64,000 nucleotides of DNA from Bradyrhizobium lablabi (GCF_018129385.1 NZ_JAFCLN010000017.1:62001-126000), one strand, 5' to 3'; shown: positions 36,769-47,499, numbered from the stretch's first letter. The notes: generated from the sequence alone by a model not told the origin. Translations and numbers: made by a program.

Positions 36769-37197
36769 TCACGCCGCCGCGCGCTGCGGCGAGACTTCCA
36801 GCTTGCCGGCGATGTAGCGCCGCTCCTGGGAGAGGCCGCCAAAGCCGTAGGCGTCGGCCCTGACCTCGTCGACATGCAGATAGGTCTCCTCGTGCAGCGG
36901 CCCGAGCAGTTCACCCATCCTTGCGAACACTGCGGCGAGATAGTCGGCTTTCTCATCCTTGGTATTGGTGCCTTCGCTGACATGGATGTCGATCCAGTAG
37001 CTCGCGAGCTTTTGCTCGGCGAGCGGTTTTCCGCCGGCGAACCAGTCGGACCCGTCGACATCCCTGACGATGACGGCGGTCACCTTGGGATCCTTGTGCA
37101 GGATCTTGGCGGTGAGCTCGATGATGGCGCCAGCGATGTCCGATTTCAGCGACGGTTTTTCGCGCCCGGTGGAATAGCTAACGGTGATGAGCGGCAT
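36769..37197 (-). CDS. 4-oxalocrotonate tautomerase family protein
   Basis: This 142-residue protein starts MPLITVSYSTGREKPS, giving the catalytic N-terminal proline after Met removal. KVTAVIVRDVDGSDWFAGG follows. At about 140 residues it is twice the length of classical 4-OT and closer to fused or MIF-like members. Start 37197 is supported by AGGGAG upstream. It is divergent from a LysR gene that may control it. Confidence 0.85.
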   Translation of the reverse strand: MPLITVSYSTGREKPSLKSDIAGAIIELTAKILHKDPKVTAVIVRDVDGSDWFAGGKPLAEQKLASYWIDIHVSEGTNTKDEKADYLAAVFARMGELLGPLHEETYLHVDEVRADAYGFGGLSQERRYIAGKLEVSPQRAAA

Positions 37198-37261
37198 GTT
37201 GGTCTCCCTGAAAAGCTGCGCGTCCTTGCGCCTCCCTCCATCTAGACCTTGCCATATCATC

Positions 37262-37300
37262 TTGGTACCTTATCTCTACTGATACCAATAATAAGAGATA
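37262..37300. promoter_or_regulatory. Inverted repeats in the tautomerase/LysR divergent gap
   Basis: TATCTCT (37271-37277) is mirrored by AGAGATA (37294-37300). TTGGTA (37262-37267) is mirrored by TACCAA (37283-37288). The AT-rich nested repeats between divergent genes look like a LysR operator; binding is inference. Confidence 0.5.
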
Positions 37301-37311
37301 CTGATGAAGCC

Positions 37312-38160
37312 ATGACCGCGCTCGACATCCCGACGGTGCAGGCCTTCCTGCTGGTTGCCGAGCTGCAAAGTTTTACCCGTGCGGCCGAAGCGCTTGGCAC
37401 CACGCAGGCGGCGGTGAGCATGAAGCTACAGCGGCTGGAAGCCGTGCTGAAAAAGCGGCTGATCGAGCGCTCGCCGCGTGCGGTGCGGCTGACCGCCGAA
37501 GGTGCCGCCTTCCTGCCCTCCGCCCGCGCGCTGATGGAGGCGCATGACCGCGCGTTGACTGGCGAGCGGCCGTCCAGGCAGCACTTGTCGCTGGGCATCA
37601 GCGACCACGCTTGCGGGCCCGAATTAGTGACGCTGCTGGAGCGGCTGCACACGGTATCGGCGAATCTTTCGCTGGTCGTGAAGATCGGCTTTTCGCGCGA
37701 ACTGCTCGACATCTATGACGCCGGCGATCTCGACGCTGTCGTGACGCTGGAAGGCAGCCGGCGCGGCGGTGAGAAACTGGCGGAGAACGAATTCGGCTGG
37801 TTTGCCGCCGGACGTTTTGCCTGGCGAAGCGGCGAAAAACTGCCACTGGCGATACTGGCGGCGCCCTGCGGCGTGCGTGCGATCGCGCTGCGGGCGCTCG
37901 ACAAGGCCGGCATCGGCTGGAGCGAGGCCTTCGTCGGCGGCGGCGTCACCGCGGTCGTGGCCGCGGCGCTCGCCGGGCTTGCCGTCGCCCCGCTGGCGCG
38001 GCGGATTGCGCCCGCCGGATTGATCGACGTCGGACCGGCGCTCGGGCTGCCGCGTCTCGGCGCGTCAAAAGTCGTGTTGCACTCCAAGGTCAGCGATCCC
38101 GCAAAACTCTCCGCGCTGCGAACGCTGGCCGCGACATTTCGCAGCGTGGCGACGCGCTAA
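37312..38160 (+). CDS. LysR family transcriptional regulator
   Basis: This 282-residue protein has a winged HTH (IPTVQAFLLVAELQSFTRAAEALGTTQAAVSMKLQRLE) and a type 2 periplasmic-binding-like effector domain (LSLGISDHACGPELV, GGVTAVVAAALAGLAV). The start at 37312 gives the usual N-terminus. It is divergent from the tautomerase gene, the likely target by the common LysR rule. The effector is unknown. Confidence 0.92.
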   Translation: MTALDIPTVQAFLLVAELQSFTRAAEALGTTQAAVSMKLQRLEAVLKKRLIERSPRAVRLTAEGAAFLPSARALMEAHDRALTGERPSRQHLSLGISDHACGPELVTLLERLHTVSANLSLVVKIGFSRELLDIYDAGDLDAVVTLEGSRRGGEKLAENEFGWFAAGRFAWRSGEKLPLAILAAPCGVRAIALRALDKAGIGWSEAFVGGGVTAVVAAALAGLAVAPLARRIAPAGLIDVGPALGLPRLGASKVVLHSKVSDPAKLSALRTLAATFRSVATR

Positions 38161-38172
38161 GTACGATACCGC

Positions 38173-38904
38173 TCAGATTCGCACCGCGCGCTTCAGGTGC
38201 AGGTACTCCGGGCTGAAATCGCCCGCGACTGCAAGCCGCTTCCAGTCCTTGACGGTCAGGACGCCGCCGCGAAATTCGATCAGTCTGGCACGCCGCAGGG
38301 CTTGCAGCATCCGGTTGACGGTGACAATCGCCATGCCGAGCGCTTCGCCGATCTGCGTCTGGCTCAGCGGCGCGGCGCAGGAATTGCCGTCCGTGAGTCC
38401 GCTCGTCCGCGCCCGGTAGAACAACTCGCAGAACAGATGCGCCAACCGGGTCCGCGTGTTGCGGCTGCTGTTGCGGGTGATGGTCTCGCGAAAGATCGCA
38501 GCATCGATCAGCGTCTCGCGCCAGATCGCAAATCCAACCGAGGGACGCCGTTCAAACGCCCGGATGATTTCCTTGTGCGGCACGAGCGCAAGCTCGGCCT
38601 CGCCGACGGCGCATACGGCATGATCCATCTGATCGAGGAACAACGACTGGGCATCCGGCAGATCACCCTTGATATGGAACGACAGGTACTGCCGGCCGCC
38701 GCCCTTGAGCAGGTGATAGCGGGCCACCATGCCCTCCAGCACCAGCGCAGCGACATCGGGGCGGTCGCCCTGCCGGACAAAGTCTTCGCCAGGTTTCAGC
38801 GAGCGGCGGTGATAGGTCATCGCCTCAAGCTCCGCCGCATCCTCCGCGGTCAGCCGTGAATGTTCCGTGAGCTTGTGCGTCAGGACGTCGGCGGGTTCAG
38901 CCAT
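38173..38904 (-). CDS. Crp/Fnr family transcriptional regulator
   Basis: This 243-residue protein has a cyclic-nucleotide-binding-like domain (LKPGEDFVRQGDRPDVAALVLEGMVARYHLL) and a C-terminal HTH (LSQTQIGEALGMAIVTVNRMLQALRRARLI). It lacks an N-terminal Cys cluster of the Fnr type, and it does not show the canonical cAMP Arg-Ser pair. The signal is unknown. Many similar paralogues exist in bradyrhizobia. Confidence 0.9.
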   Translation of the reverse strand: MAEPADVLTHKLTEHSRLTAEDAAELEAMTYHRRSLKPGEDFVRQGDRPDVAALVLEGMVARYHLLKGGGRQYLSFHIKGDLPDAQSLFLDQMDHAVCAVGEAELALVPHKEIIRAFERRPSVGFAIWRETLIDAAIFRETITRNSSRNTRTRLAHLFCELFYRARTSGLTDGNSCAAPLSQTQIGEALGMAIVTVNRMLQALRRARLIEFRGGVLTVKDWKRLAVAGDFSPEYLHLKRAVRI

Positions 38905-38991
38905 CGGCGGCTACCTTGTCAAATGATAATGCCGGGCTGACGCGCCGTGCCTGACTTGGTTCCTAAAGCCAGGACCGGGAGGACCGCTGCC

Positions 38992-39195
38992 GTGGCCGCC
39001 AAGCGCAATCGCCGCAAAAACTTCAAAGACACTTCCGAACGCCTGCTGGAATCGGCGGCGGAAGCCCGGGCGCAGGCCGCGATGCTGCCGCCCGGCCCGC
39101 TCCAGCGCGAGCTGCTCCGTAAGGCGCGCGAGGCCGAGACGACCGCCCATCTCAACGATTGGCTAACCAGCTCCGGCCTGCGTCCCCCGAAATAG
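38992..39195 (+). CDS. Small basic conserved protein of unknown function
   Basis: This 67-residue, Arg/Lys/Ala-rich helical protein (AAKRNRRKNFKDTSERLLESAAE.., HLNDWLTSSGLRPPK) is read from a GTG at 38992, chosen because GGGAGGA lies 8 bases upstream. A GTG at 38947 would add 15 residues. It just precedes the EcfG-type promoter of the histidine kinase. Function unknown; an RNA- or membrane-binding helix is possible. Confidence 0.7.
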   Translation: MAAKRNRRKNFKDTSERLLESAAEARAQAAMLPPGPLQRELLRKAREAETTAHLNDWLTSSGLRPPK

Positions 39196-39226
39196 GCACC
39201 GCGAAAACCCGCGCCATCCTGTCCGA

Positions 39227-39251
39227 GGAACCAAATCGCTCGACAAGCGTT
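39227..39251 (+). promoter_or_regulatory. EcfG-type (general stress) promoter upstream of hybrid kinase
   Basis: GGAAC (39227-39231), 16-base spacer, CGTT (39248-39251): an exact match to the EcfG consensus GGAAC-N16-CGTT. The kinase start codon is 22 bases downstream of the -10 element. Confidence 0.75.
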
Positions 39252-39273
39252 TGGTCCATTCCTCAGGGGTTCC

Positions 39274-40797
39274 ATGTTCGGAAAAGACAAGCAACAACAA
39301 CGCGATCTCTTCGAGAGCGAGCGTGATTTCCGTCTCCTCGTAGAGAATGTGACGGACTATGCCCTTTACATGCTCGATCCCGCCGGGATCGTGACGAGCT
39401 GGAATATCGGCGGCCAGCGCATCAAGGGCTATACGCCCCAGGAGATCATCGGCCAGCATTTTTCCCGCTTCTATACCGAGACCGACCGCGCCAACGGCAA
39501 ACCGCTGCGCGCGCTGACGATTGCGCTCGAGCAGGGCCGGTACGAGGAGGAAGGCTGGCGCGTGCGCAAGGACGGCACGTTCTTCTGGGCGAGCGTCGTC
39601 ATCGATCCGATCCGGGAAGACGGCGTGCTCGTCGGTTTCGCCAAGATCACGCGCGACATCACCGAGCGGCGCGAAGCCCAGCTCAAGCTCGAACGGATGC
39701 AGAAGCAGCTTGCGGAATCGCAAAAGCTCGATGCGCTGGGCCAGTTGACCGGCGGCGTGGCGCACGATTTCAACAATCTTCTGATGATCATTAGCGGCAG
39801 CGTCCATACCCTGAAGAAAGGCCTGGACGACGATCCAAGGCTACAGCGCGCAGTGACCGCCATCGAGGCCGCCACCCGGCGTGGCGCCTCTCTCACCAGC
39901 CAGCTCCTGACCTTCGCGCGGCGACAGAGCGTCAATCCCCAGGTGATCGATCTCGCCGAGCGCATCAATGCCGTGCGCGAAGTCCTCGACACCGGCGTTG
40001 GCAGCGCCGTCACGTTGGCATTCAACATCGATCGGGACGTATGTCCGGTCGTCGTCGATATCAGCGAATTCGAGACCGCGCTGGTCAATCTGGTGATCAA
40101 TGCCCGCGACGCCATGCCCGAAGGCGGCACCATCACGATCAGCGCGCACAATCCGCCTGACACCGCTGCCGAGGACGATAGCGCCTACGTCGCCGTCTCC
40201 GTGAGCGATACCGGCGCCGGCATCGCGCCCGACGTGCTCAACAAGATTTTCGATCCGTTCTTCACGACCAAGCCGATCGGCAAGGGCACGGGCCTTGGCC
40301 TTTCGCAGGTCCACGGTTTTGCCCATCAAGCCGGCGGCACGGTCAAGGTGACGAGCGAGATCGGCAAGGGCACCACCGTGACGATGCTGTTGCCGCGCGA
40401 GCACGCCAGGCCGCAAGCCGAGCATCCCGAGACCATCGATGCCGGCGCCAGCGGCACGGTGCTGCTCGTCGAGGACAACCCGGACGTTGCTTCCGTCAGC
40501 GTCACTCTGCTGGAGCAACTCGGCTATTCCGTGCGCAGGGTGGCGGACGCCGAGGCGGCGCTGCGCGAAATCGACCACGATGGATTCGACCTCGTGTTCT
40601 CCGACATCGTGATGCCCGGCAAGATGGATGGCCTCGCGCTCGCCAACTGGCTGAAGAAAATCCGTCCCGACCTGCCGGTGCTGCTGGCTACCGGTTACAG
40701 CGATGCCGCCGCCAATGTCCGCGGCGATTTCCCGATCCTGCGAAAACCCTACGAAATCCACCAGCTCAGCCAGGCGATCGCCAAGCTGGCGCGGTGA
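39274..40797 (+). CDS. PAS-domain hybrid sensor histidine kinase
   Basis: This 507-residue cytoplasmic protein has a PAS domain (about 15-130), a HisKA region with GGVAHDFNN (His164), and a HATPase_c domain with N box NLVINARDA, DTGAGI and GKGTGLGL. A C-terminal receiver domain (395-505) has phospho-acceptor Asp444 in FSDIVMPG. The PAS includes WNIGGQRIKGYTPQEIIG. The perfect EcfG-type promoter suggests stress induction. The partner regulator is not adjacent. Confidence 0.93.
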   Translation: MFGKDKQQQRDLFESERDFRLLVENVTDYALYMLDPAGIVTSWNIGGQRIKGYTPQEIIGQHFSRFYTETDRANGKPLRALTIALEQGRYEEEGWRVRKDGTFFWASVVIDPIREDGVLVGFAKITRDITERREAQLKLERMQKQLAESQKLDALGQLTGGVAHDFNNLLMIISGSVHTLKKGLDDDPRLQRAVTAIEAATRRGASLTSQLLTFARRQSVNPQVIDLAERINAVREVLDTGVGSAVTLAFNIDRDVCPVVVDISEFETALVNLVINARDAMPEGGTITISAHNPPDTAAEDDSAYVAVSVSDTGAGIAPDVLNKIFDPFFTTKPIGKGTGLGLSQVHGFAHQAGGTVKVTSEIGKGTTVTMLLPREHARPQAEHPETIDAGASGTVLLVEDNPDVASVSVTLLEQLGYSVRRVADAEAALREIDHDGFDLVFSDIVMPGKMDGLALANWLKKIRPDLPVLLATGYSDAAANVRGDFPILRKPYEIHQLSQAIAKLAR

Positions 40798-40810
40798 TCC
40801 CATCCCTCCC

Positions 40811-42247
40811 CTACAAGATCGCCTCGAACGCGCTGCGCAGCGTCTCGTGCCGGAACACAAAGCCGTTGCTCAGCGCCTTGTTCGGCAATACGCGCTGGCC
40901 GCCGAGCAGCAGCTCATTGGCAAAGTCGCCGCCGAAGCGCCGCAAGAGCCCGGCGGGAATGCGGAACAGCGCCGGGCGATGCAGCCGCCGGCCGAGCTCT
41001 TCGGTGAATTTTGCATTGGTGACCGGGATCGGCGCGGTGGCGTTGATGGGACCGGAGAGATCCGAACGCGCGATAACGTGGGCGATCAGGCGGACGAGAT
41101 CGTCGCGCTCGATCCAGCTCATCCACTGCTTGCCCGAGCCGATCGGGCCACCGAGGCCGAACTCGAACGGCGTGAGCAGCCGCGTGACGAACCCGCCCTC
41201 GGTGCCGATCACCAGGCCGATGCGCAAATTGACGACGCGCACGCCGTACTCGCCCGCCGGCCGCGCCGCCTGCTCCCACGCTTCGCACAGTTCATGGCTG
41301 AAGCAGGCATGCGACTTGGCCGATTCCGTCAGCACCTGATCCTGCCAGAGCCCGTACCAGCCGATGGCCGAGCCGGAGACCAGCACCGCGGGCTTCTTGT
41401 CCAGCCGCGCGATCAGGCGCACGACATCGCCGGTCATGTTGATGCGGGAGTCCAGAATCTTCCGGCGCTTCTCGGCCGTCCAGAATCCGTTGCCGATCGG
41501 CTCGCCCGCGAGATTGACGACGGCGTCGATCGGCGCATCGGAAGGCAGTTGATCGAGGCTGGTGATGACGGTGATCGGCGGCGAAAACATTTCCGCCTTC
41601 GCAGGATTGCGCACCAGCGCGATCACCTGATGGCCGGCGCCGGCCAGCGCCGCCACCAGGCGGCTGCCGATGAAACCGGTGGCGCCGGTCACCAGCACGG
41701 TCTGCCGCCCCTGCAATTTTTCGACGAGGTTTTTTGCAGGCGCGATGGTCATCCGCCCCAGCCGCCTTGCCGCCGCGAAATCGCGCAACCCGCACAGCGC
41801 CGCACCCACCGCGGCAGCCGCCGCAATGATGCTGAGCCAGCCCGTGTACGCCGACTTGATCCCCGTCGGCTGCATAGCCCAGCCGATCAGCACCGGCATC
41901 AGCAGCACGAGGATGGCGCCGTAATTGATGGCGAGCAGCGTGTGATTGATGCGCTCGCTCGGCGGCAGCTTTCGGCTCAGATCCTCTTCCACGAAATCCA
42001 TCAGCGTGATGACGACTTCGACCACCAGCACGGCAATGATGAGCAGCGCGAACAGCCCGTGCACTTCCAGCCAGCCGAGCACCAGGAACAGGAACGCATA
42101 GAGCAGGTTGCGCACGCCATGCAGTTGCAGCTCATGGCGCTGCGAGGGCCGCCAGGCCAGCCGCTCGGTGAATTCATGATGATAGAAGGTGTCGAACACC
42201 CCCATCGCGATCTGGATGGCGATCAGGGTCCAAAGCAGCGGCGTCAT
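40811..42247 (-). CDS. TIGR01777 family NAD-dependent epimerase/dehydratase with N-terminal membrane domain
   Basis: This 478-residue protein has an N-terminal region with four probable membrane helices (about residues 1-155). A Rossmann domain follows with TGATGFIG (187-194), VNLAGEPIGNGFWTAEKRRKI and VSGSAIGWYG. It is related to SulA-like nucleotide-sugar epimerases. The start overlaps the DUF4166 stop by 4 bases (ATGA), and a GbsR/MarR gene lies upstream, so the three form an operon. The reaction is unknown. Confidence 0.88.
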   Translation of the reverse strand: MTPLLWTLIAIQIAMGVFDTFYHHEFTERLAWRPSQRHELQLHGVRNLLYAFLFLVLGWLEVHGLFALLIIAVLVVEVVITLMDFVEEDLSRKLPPSERINHTLLAINYGAILVLLMPVLIGWAMQPTGIKSAYTGWLSIIAAAAAVGAALCGLRDFAAARRLGRMTIAPAKNLVEKLQGRQTVLVTGATGFIGSRLVAALAGAGHQVIALVRNPAKAEMFSPPITVITSLDQLPSDAPIDAVVNLAGEPIGNGFWTAEKRRKILDSRINMTGDVVRLIARLDKKPAVLVSGSAIGWYGLWQDQVLTESAKSHACFSHELCEAWEQAARPAGEYGVRVVNLRIGLVIGTEGGFVTRLLTPFEFGLGGPIGSGKQWMSWIERDDLVRLIAHVIARSDLSGPINATAPIPVTNAKFTEELGRRLHRPALFRIPAGLLRRFGGDFANELLLGGQRVLPNKALSNGFVFRHETLRSAFEAIL

Positions 42248-42912
42248 GGGGTGGCCTCCCGGAACACGGCGGACTGACGGATAAGCGTGCCAAAGCGGGG
42301 ATGGACGACATCGAGCGTGAAGCGGAAGTTCCCGCTGCCGAGATCGGTGTGGGTGACGGTCAGGGCGCCGGGGCAGAGCCAGTCCGGCAGCGCCAGCCGC
42401 AGCGGGCCGATCTCCAGGAAATAGCCGGCGCTGCGGAACACCAGCGCTTCATGCTCGACGGAAATGTTGAGCGCCATGCTGACGCCGCAGCCGACATATT
42501 CTTCCAGTCCTGTCGCGCCGGCGAATCGCTTGGCCGAGTGGATGACCTGCGCAAAGCCGCTGCTGCGCGCACAGAGCCGCGTCCAGATCTGGCCGCCACT
42601 TTTTGCATCCTCGGTGACGGTAACGACAACAGGCACGCCGGTCTCGCGCCCCGTCGGCAACGGCCCGCCGATCAGGCGCGTGAGCTGCGCCAGCCACCAG
42701 CCGATCCGGCTGAACGCCGCCCGCTCCACCTCGCCGACATAGACGATGGTGGCGCCGGCCTTGAGGCGTTTTGAAAACCTTCGCCAGGTGGCGACCGGAA
42801 GACGTCCCCACTCCTCCGGCGGCAGCAATGCGCGGAATCGATTGTCGTCGCAAAACTTGTCGGTGAAAGGAGCCGGGGCCGGAAACGGGGTGATCCTGTT
42901 CGCAAACGCCAT
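42244..42912 (-). CDS. DUF4166 domain protein
   Basis: This 222-residue protein contains WRRFSKRLKAGATIVYVGEVERAAFSRIGW, GGQIWTRLCARSSGFAQVIHSAKRF and GCGVSMALNISVEHEALVFRSAGYFL, the DUF4166 pattern. In several genomes DUF4166 is fused or adjacent to TIGR01777 oxidoreductases, as here. Start 42912 follows AGGAGCGTAGC. It lies 22 bases from the regulator and is coupled to the epimerase. Function unknown. Confidence 0.85.
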   Translation of the reverse strand: MAFANRITPFPAPAPFTDKFCDDNRFRALLPPEEWGRLPVATWRRFSKRLKAGATIVYVGEVERAAFSRIGWWLAQLTRLIGGPLPTGRETGVPVVVTVTEDAKSGGQIWTRLCARSSGFAQVIHSAKRFAGATGLEEYVGCGVSMALNISVEHEALVFRSAGYFLEIGPLRLALPDWLCPGALTVTHTDLGSGNFRFTLDVVHPRFGTLIRQSAVFREATP

Positions 42913-42934
42913 GCTACGCTCCTGTTTTCTCCGC

Positions 42935-43489
42935 CTATTTGCTCTTTCCCGGCAGGAAACTGACGATCTTCTCGCCAAGCTTGATCAACGCGATCAACCG
43001 CGGCCGCGGCACGGTGAGCATCTGCGAATACCAGCGGTCGACCAGCTCAGTGAACGCCAGCATTTCCTTCAGCCGCTTGCTGGCGACCGGGCTGATGGCG
43101 GGATCGTCGGCGGCATCGGAGACGCAGGCGCGCAGCGCATCGACCGCGGGATCGATCTCGCGCTCCTTGCGGCCCGCGGCGATCTTTGCCGCCACCTCCC
43201 AGATGTCCGTCTCGGCTTCAAAATGGTCGCGGCGATCGCCGAGGATCGGCACGCGCCGGATCAGGCCCCAGGAGAGCAGCTCCTTGATCGAGTTGGAGAC
43301 GTTGGAGCGCGCCATGCCGAGCGTGTCGGCAATGTCCTCGGCGGTCATCGGCTCCTCAGCGAGGTAAAGCAGCCCGTGGATCTGGCTGACCGAGCGGTTG
43401 ACCCCCCACTCGTCGCCCATGTCGCCCCAATGCAGGATGAAGCGCTCGACCACGGCGGGGAGTTTCTTCCTGGCGGTTGTTTCTGTCAT
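42935..43489 (-). CDS. GbsR/MarR family transcriptional regulator
   Basis: This 184-residue winged-helix protein has MTAEDIADTLGMARSNVSNSIKELLSWGLI and the GbsR-type C-terminus. An N-terminal HWGDMGDEWGVNRSVSQIHG helix marks the group. It is the first gene of an operon with DUF4166 and TIGR01777 genes and may control it. A short imperfect inverted repeat GATAT near 43500 could be its operator. Confidence 0.88.
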   Translation of the reverse strand: MTETTARKKLPAVVERFILHWGDMGDEWGVNRSVSQIHGLLYLAEEPMTAEDIADTLGMARSNVSNSIKELLSWGLIRRVPILGDRRDHFEAETDIWEVAAKIAAGRKEREIDPAVDALRACVSDAADDPAISPVASKRLKEMLAFTELVDRWYSQMLTVPRPRLIALIKLGEKIVSFLPGKSK

Positions 43490-43647
43490 GACAGAAATAT
43501 CAGATATAACGGGACGGAAGTCAAGTGCCCCCGGCGCCGGCCCGGCCCTGCGTCACCTTGTCGTGAGAAGTGCGACAGCGCACAGGCTACCTTGGCCGCC
43601 CGCGATACCGGTGTGCGCATCACGGCGCTCGAATCAGGAGGTCGCCA

Positions 43648-43800
43648 ATGACTGCCATTGCGCAAGCCCTGTCCCGCCTGCTCGTGACCGTCAACAAGAT
43701 CGAGGTATTGAAGCAGCTTGTGCTGTTCTGCGCGGCCTGCCTGCTGGTGGGGTTATTGATGCTGACCTACGGGCTCGACCTCAGCCCGGGTTTTTTCTAG
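43648..43800 (+). CDS. 50-residue single-helix membrane protein, unknown function
   Basis: The ATG follows CAGGAGGTCGCCA, an excellent ribosome site. The peptide (MTAIAQALSRLLVTVNKIEV.. ending LDLSPGFF) has an amphipathic start and one membrane helix (VLFCAACLLVGLLMLTYGL). The gene stands alone between the GbsR operon and acyP. I do not recognise a family; the start signal and hydrophobic helix support a real small protein. Confidence 0.7.
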   Translation: MTAIAQALSRLLVTVNKIEVLKQLVLFCAACLLVGLLMLTYGLDLSPGFF

Positions 43801-43838
43801 CCGTTGGCCGCGCCGTTCATGCCTTCACAAGAACATCG

Positions 43839-44135
43839 CTAGATGGTCGGCAGTACCGAAAACCGCTCCCCTGCCCGCCGCAGGTTCAGCGCGTCCTCGG
43901 TCGCGGTCTCGCTGATGACGTTGTCGACGCGGGCGGCCGGCGGGCCGTGGCGGCAGAGGGCGACCATCTCGCTCACGATGCGCGGCGGTCCCGAAAACAG
44001 CGCCTCGACACTGCCGTCCCGGCGGTTGCGCACCCAGCCCTCAAGTCCGCAGGCGGCGGCCTGATCCTCGACCCAGGCGCGATAGCCGACGCCCTGCACG
44101 CGGCCGCGAATCGTCACCTGGAGGATCGCGGTCAT
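43839..44135 (-). CDS. acyP: Acylphosphatase
   Basis: This 98-residue protein has the acylphosphatase motifs GRVQGVGYRAW (catalytic Arg19) and GWVRNRRDGSVEA (catalytic Asn37). It hydrolyses acyl phosphates such as acetyl- or carbamoyl-phosphate. Its start overlaps the stop of the decarboxylase gene by 4 bases, so it is co-translated with it. Confidence 0.95.
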   Translation of the reverse strand: MTAILQVTIRGRVQGVGYRAWVEDQAAACGLEGWVRNRRDGSVEALFSGPPRIVSEMVALCRHGPPAARVDNVISETATEDALNLRRAGERFSVLPTI

Positions 44136-45013
44136 GGATTCCCGAGCCCGAGGAATTCGCCGGCGCGTGCCCTAGCTTCGGCATCGCGCATGAGGCGAGC
44201 GGTCAATTGCGCTGATGGAAGTCCCTTCAAATCTCTCGGCTTGGTGCCCTCGCGCAGCGCCTTCAGCGTCTCGTACACCGCCTGCGTGGCGGCGGCGAAC
44301 GGCGTGTGCCCCTGCAACGCTATCTTGACGCGCTGGCTGACGAGGAACGCGGCATCGTCGAGCTCGCCCTGGGTGTTGCCCAGCACCAGCGGCAGCGTGG
44401 TTGCCGCCGCGATCGCCTGCACCTCTTCGCGCGTCGTCAGGCCCGTGAAGAACAGCGCATCGACGCCAACAGCTTCATAGGCCTTTGCACGCGCGATGCA
44501 CTCGGCGAAACTGGACGCCTTGGCCCCGCCGCCGCGCGTGCCGGTGCGGCCGAAAATCACCAGCGCCGGATCGCTGCGGCCGTCGAGCGCGGCCTTCATC
44601 TTGCCGACGCCCTCTTCCAGCGAGATCAGTTGCGGCTCGCTGGCGCCAAAAGCCTGCGGCAGCAGCGTGTCCTCGATGGACAGGCCGGCCGCACCCGCAG
44701 CTTCGAGTTCCTGCACGGTGCGGCGGACATTCAGCGCATTGCCGTAGCCGTGATCGGCATCGACGACGACAGGCAGCTCCGCGGCACGCGACATCCGCCG
44801 CATCTGCTCGCAGAGCTCGGTGAGCGTGATCAGGGTAATGTCGGGATCGCCGAGCACCACGAGCGAAGCCACCGAGCCGCCGAACATACCGAGCTCGAAG
44901 CCGAGATCCTCTGCGATGCGGATCGATGTCGCGTCATAGACCGAGCCCGGACGGATGCAGGCGTTGCCCTTCAGGATCGCACGCAGCGCCTCGCGCCGTT
45001 TTTGGAAGGCCAT
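44132..45013 (-). CDS. Oxaloacetate decarboxylase (isocitrate lyase/PEP mutase superfamily)
   Basis: This 293-residue TIM barrel begins MAFQKRREALRAILKG and matches the PA4872-like cytosolic oxaloacetate decarboxylase group (EC 4.1.1.112). It shows PGSVYDATSIRIAEDLGFELGMFGGSVAS, VVVDADHGYGNALNV and SIEDTLLPQAFG. The canonical KKCGH of isocitrate lyase is absent. It yields pyruvate and CO2, coupled here to acylphosphatase. A family A palindrome lies just upstream. Confidence 0.88.
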   Translation of the reverse strand: MAFQKRREALRAILKGNACIRPGSVYDATSIRIAEDLGFELGMFGGSVASLVVLGDPDITLITLTELCEQMRRMSRAAELPVVVDADHGYGNALNVRRTVQELEAAGAAGLSIEDTLLPQAFGASEPQLISLEEGVGKMKAALDGRSDPALVIFGRTGTRGGGAKASSFAECIARAKAYEAVGVDALFFTGLTTREEVQAIAAATTLPLVLGNTQGELDDAAFLVSQRVKIALQGHTPFAAATQAVYETLKALREGTKPRDLKGLPSAQLTARLMRDAEARARAGEFLGLGNP

Positions 45014-45031
45014 GACAACTCCTCGTCTCAG

Positions 45032-45117
45032 CCGTCATTGCGAGGAGCGAAGCGACGAAGCAATCCATCTTTCCCAACGACGCGCTAAGGATTGCTTCGC
45101 TTCGCTCGCAATGACGG
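45032..45117. repeat. 86-bp palindromic intergenic repeat, family A, copy 2
   Basis: It is the same length as 775-860 and nearly identical in the arms (CCGTCATTGCGAGGAGCG ... CGCTCGCAATGACGG); the central loop differs. It lies between pccA and the oxaloacetate decarboxylase gene, both on the minus strand, and so may separate their transcripts. Confidence 0.88.
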
Positions 45118-45142
45118 TCTCAAAGGCGCGCGGCCGCGCCGC

Positions 45143-47158
<2,016 letters not shown>

Positions 47159-47254
47159 GTTCTTCTTGGGCTATTCGGCTTTGGGCAGGATCCTCGGGCC
47201 CTGTGGTACAGGAAAACGGAGCCGAGGCAACGGTCTAGTGCCGTTCAGACCACC

Positions 47255-47464
47255 CTAGCCGGTATAGGTTTGAAATCTGCCGCGCACATAGGCGTGCGAG
47301 ACCGCCTTCATCAGTTCGCTCACCTCGTTTTCGAGGAAATCATTCGCCACGATCAGCGCACGGATGGTGGCGCGCAGGTCGCCGCCGCAAGCTGCGATCG
47401 CTTGATCCACGGCAGTTTCCAGTTCGTCACCGCCAGCATGGTCGGGCTTTGCATCGGCGGACAT
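47255..47464 (-). CDS. Small conserved protein with an SOS-type box upstream
   Basis: This 69-residue acidic helical protein (MSADAKPDHAGGDELETAVD.., ATIRALIVANDFLENEVSEL) has no known domain that I recognise. The ATG at 47464 matches the point where protein-like sequence begins. A GTTC-N7-GTTC box lies 36-50 bases upstream. Function unknown; DNA-damage induction is inferred. Confidence 0.78.
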   Translation of the reverse strand: MSADAKPDHAGGDELETAVDQAIAACGGDLRATIRALIVANDFLENEVSELMKAVSHAYVRGRFQTYTG

Positions 47465-47499
47465 GCTGATATTTCCAAGGTGAGTGGAGCGGCGCGCAT

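Noticed and set aside
40703..42277. A 524-codon frame opposite the TIGR01777 gene
   Set aside because: It is an antisense shadow rich in Arg/Gln/His, with no motif and no ribosome site.
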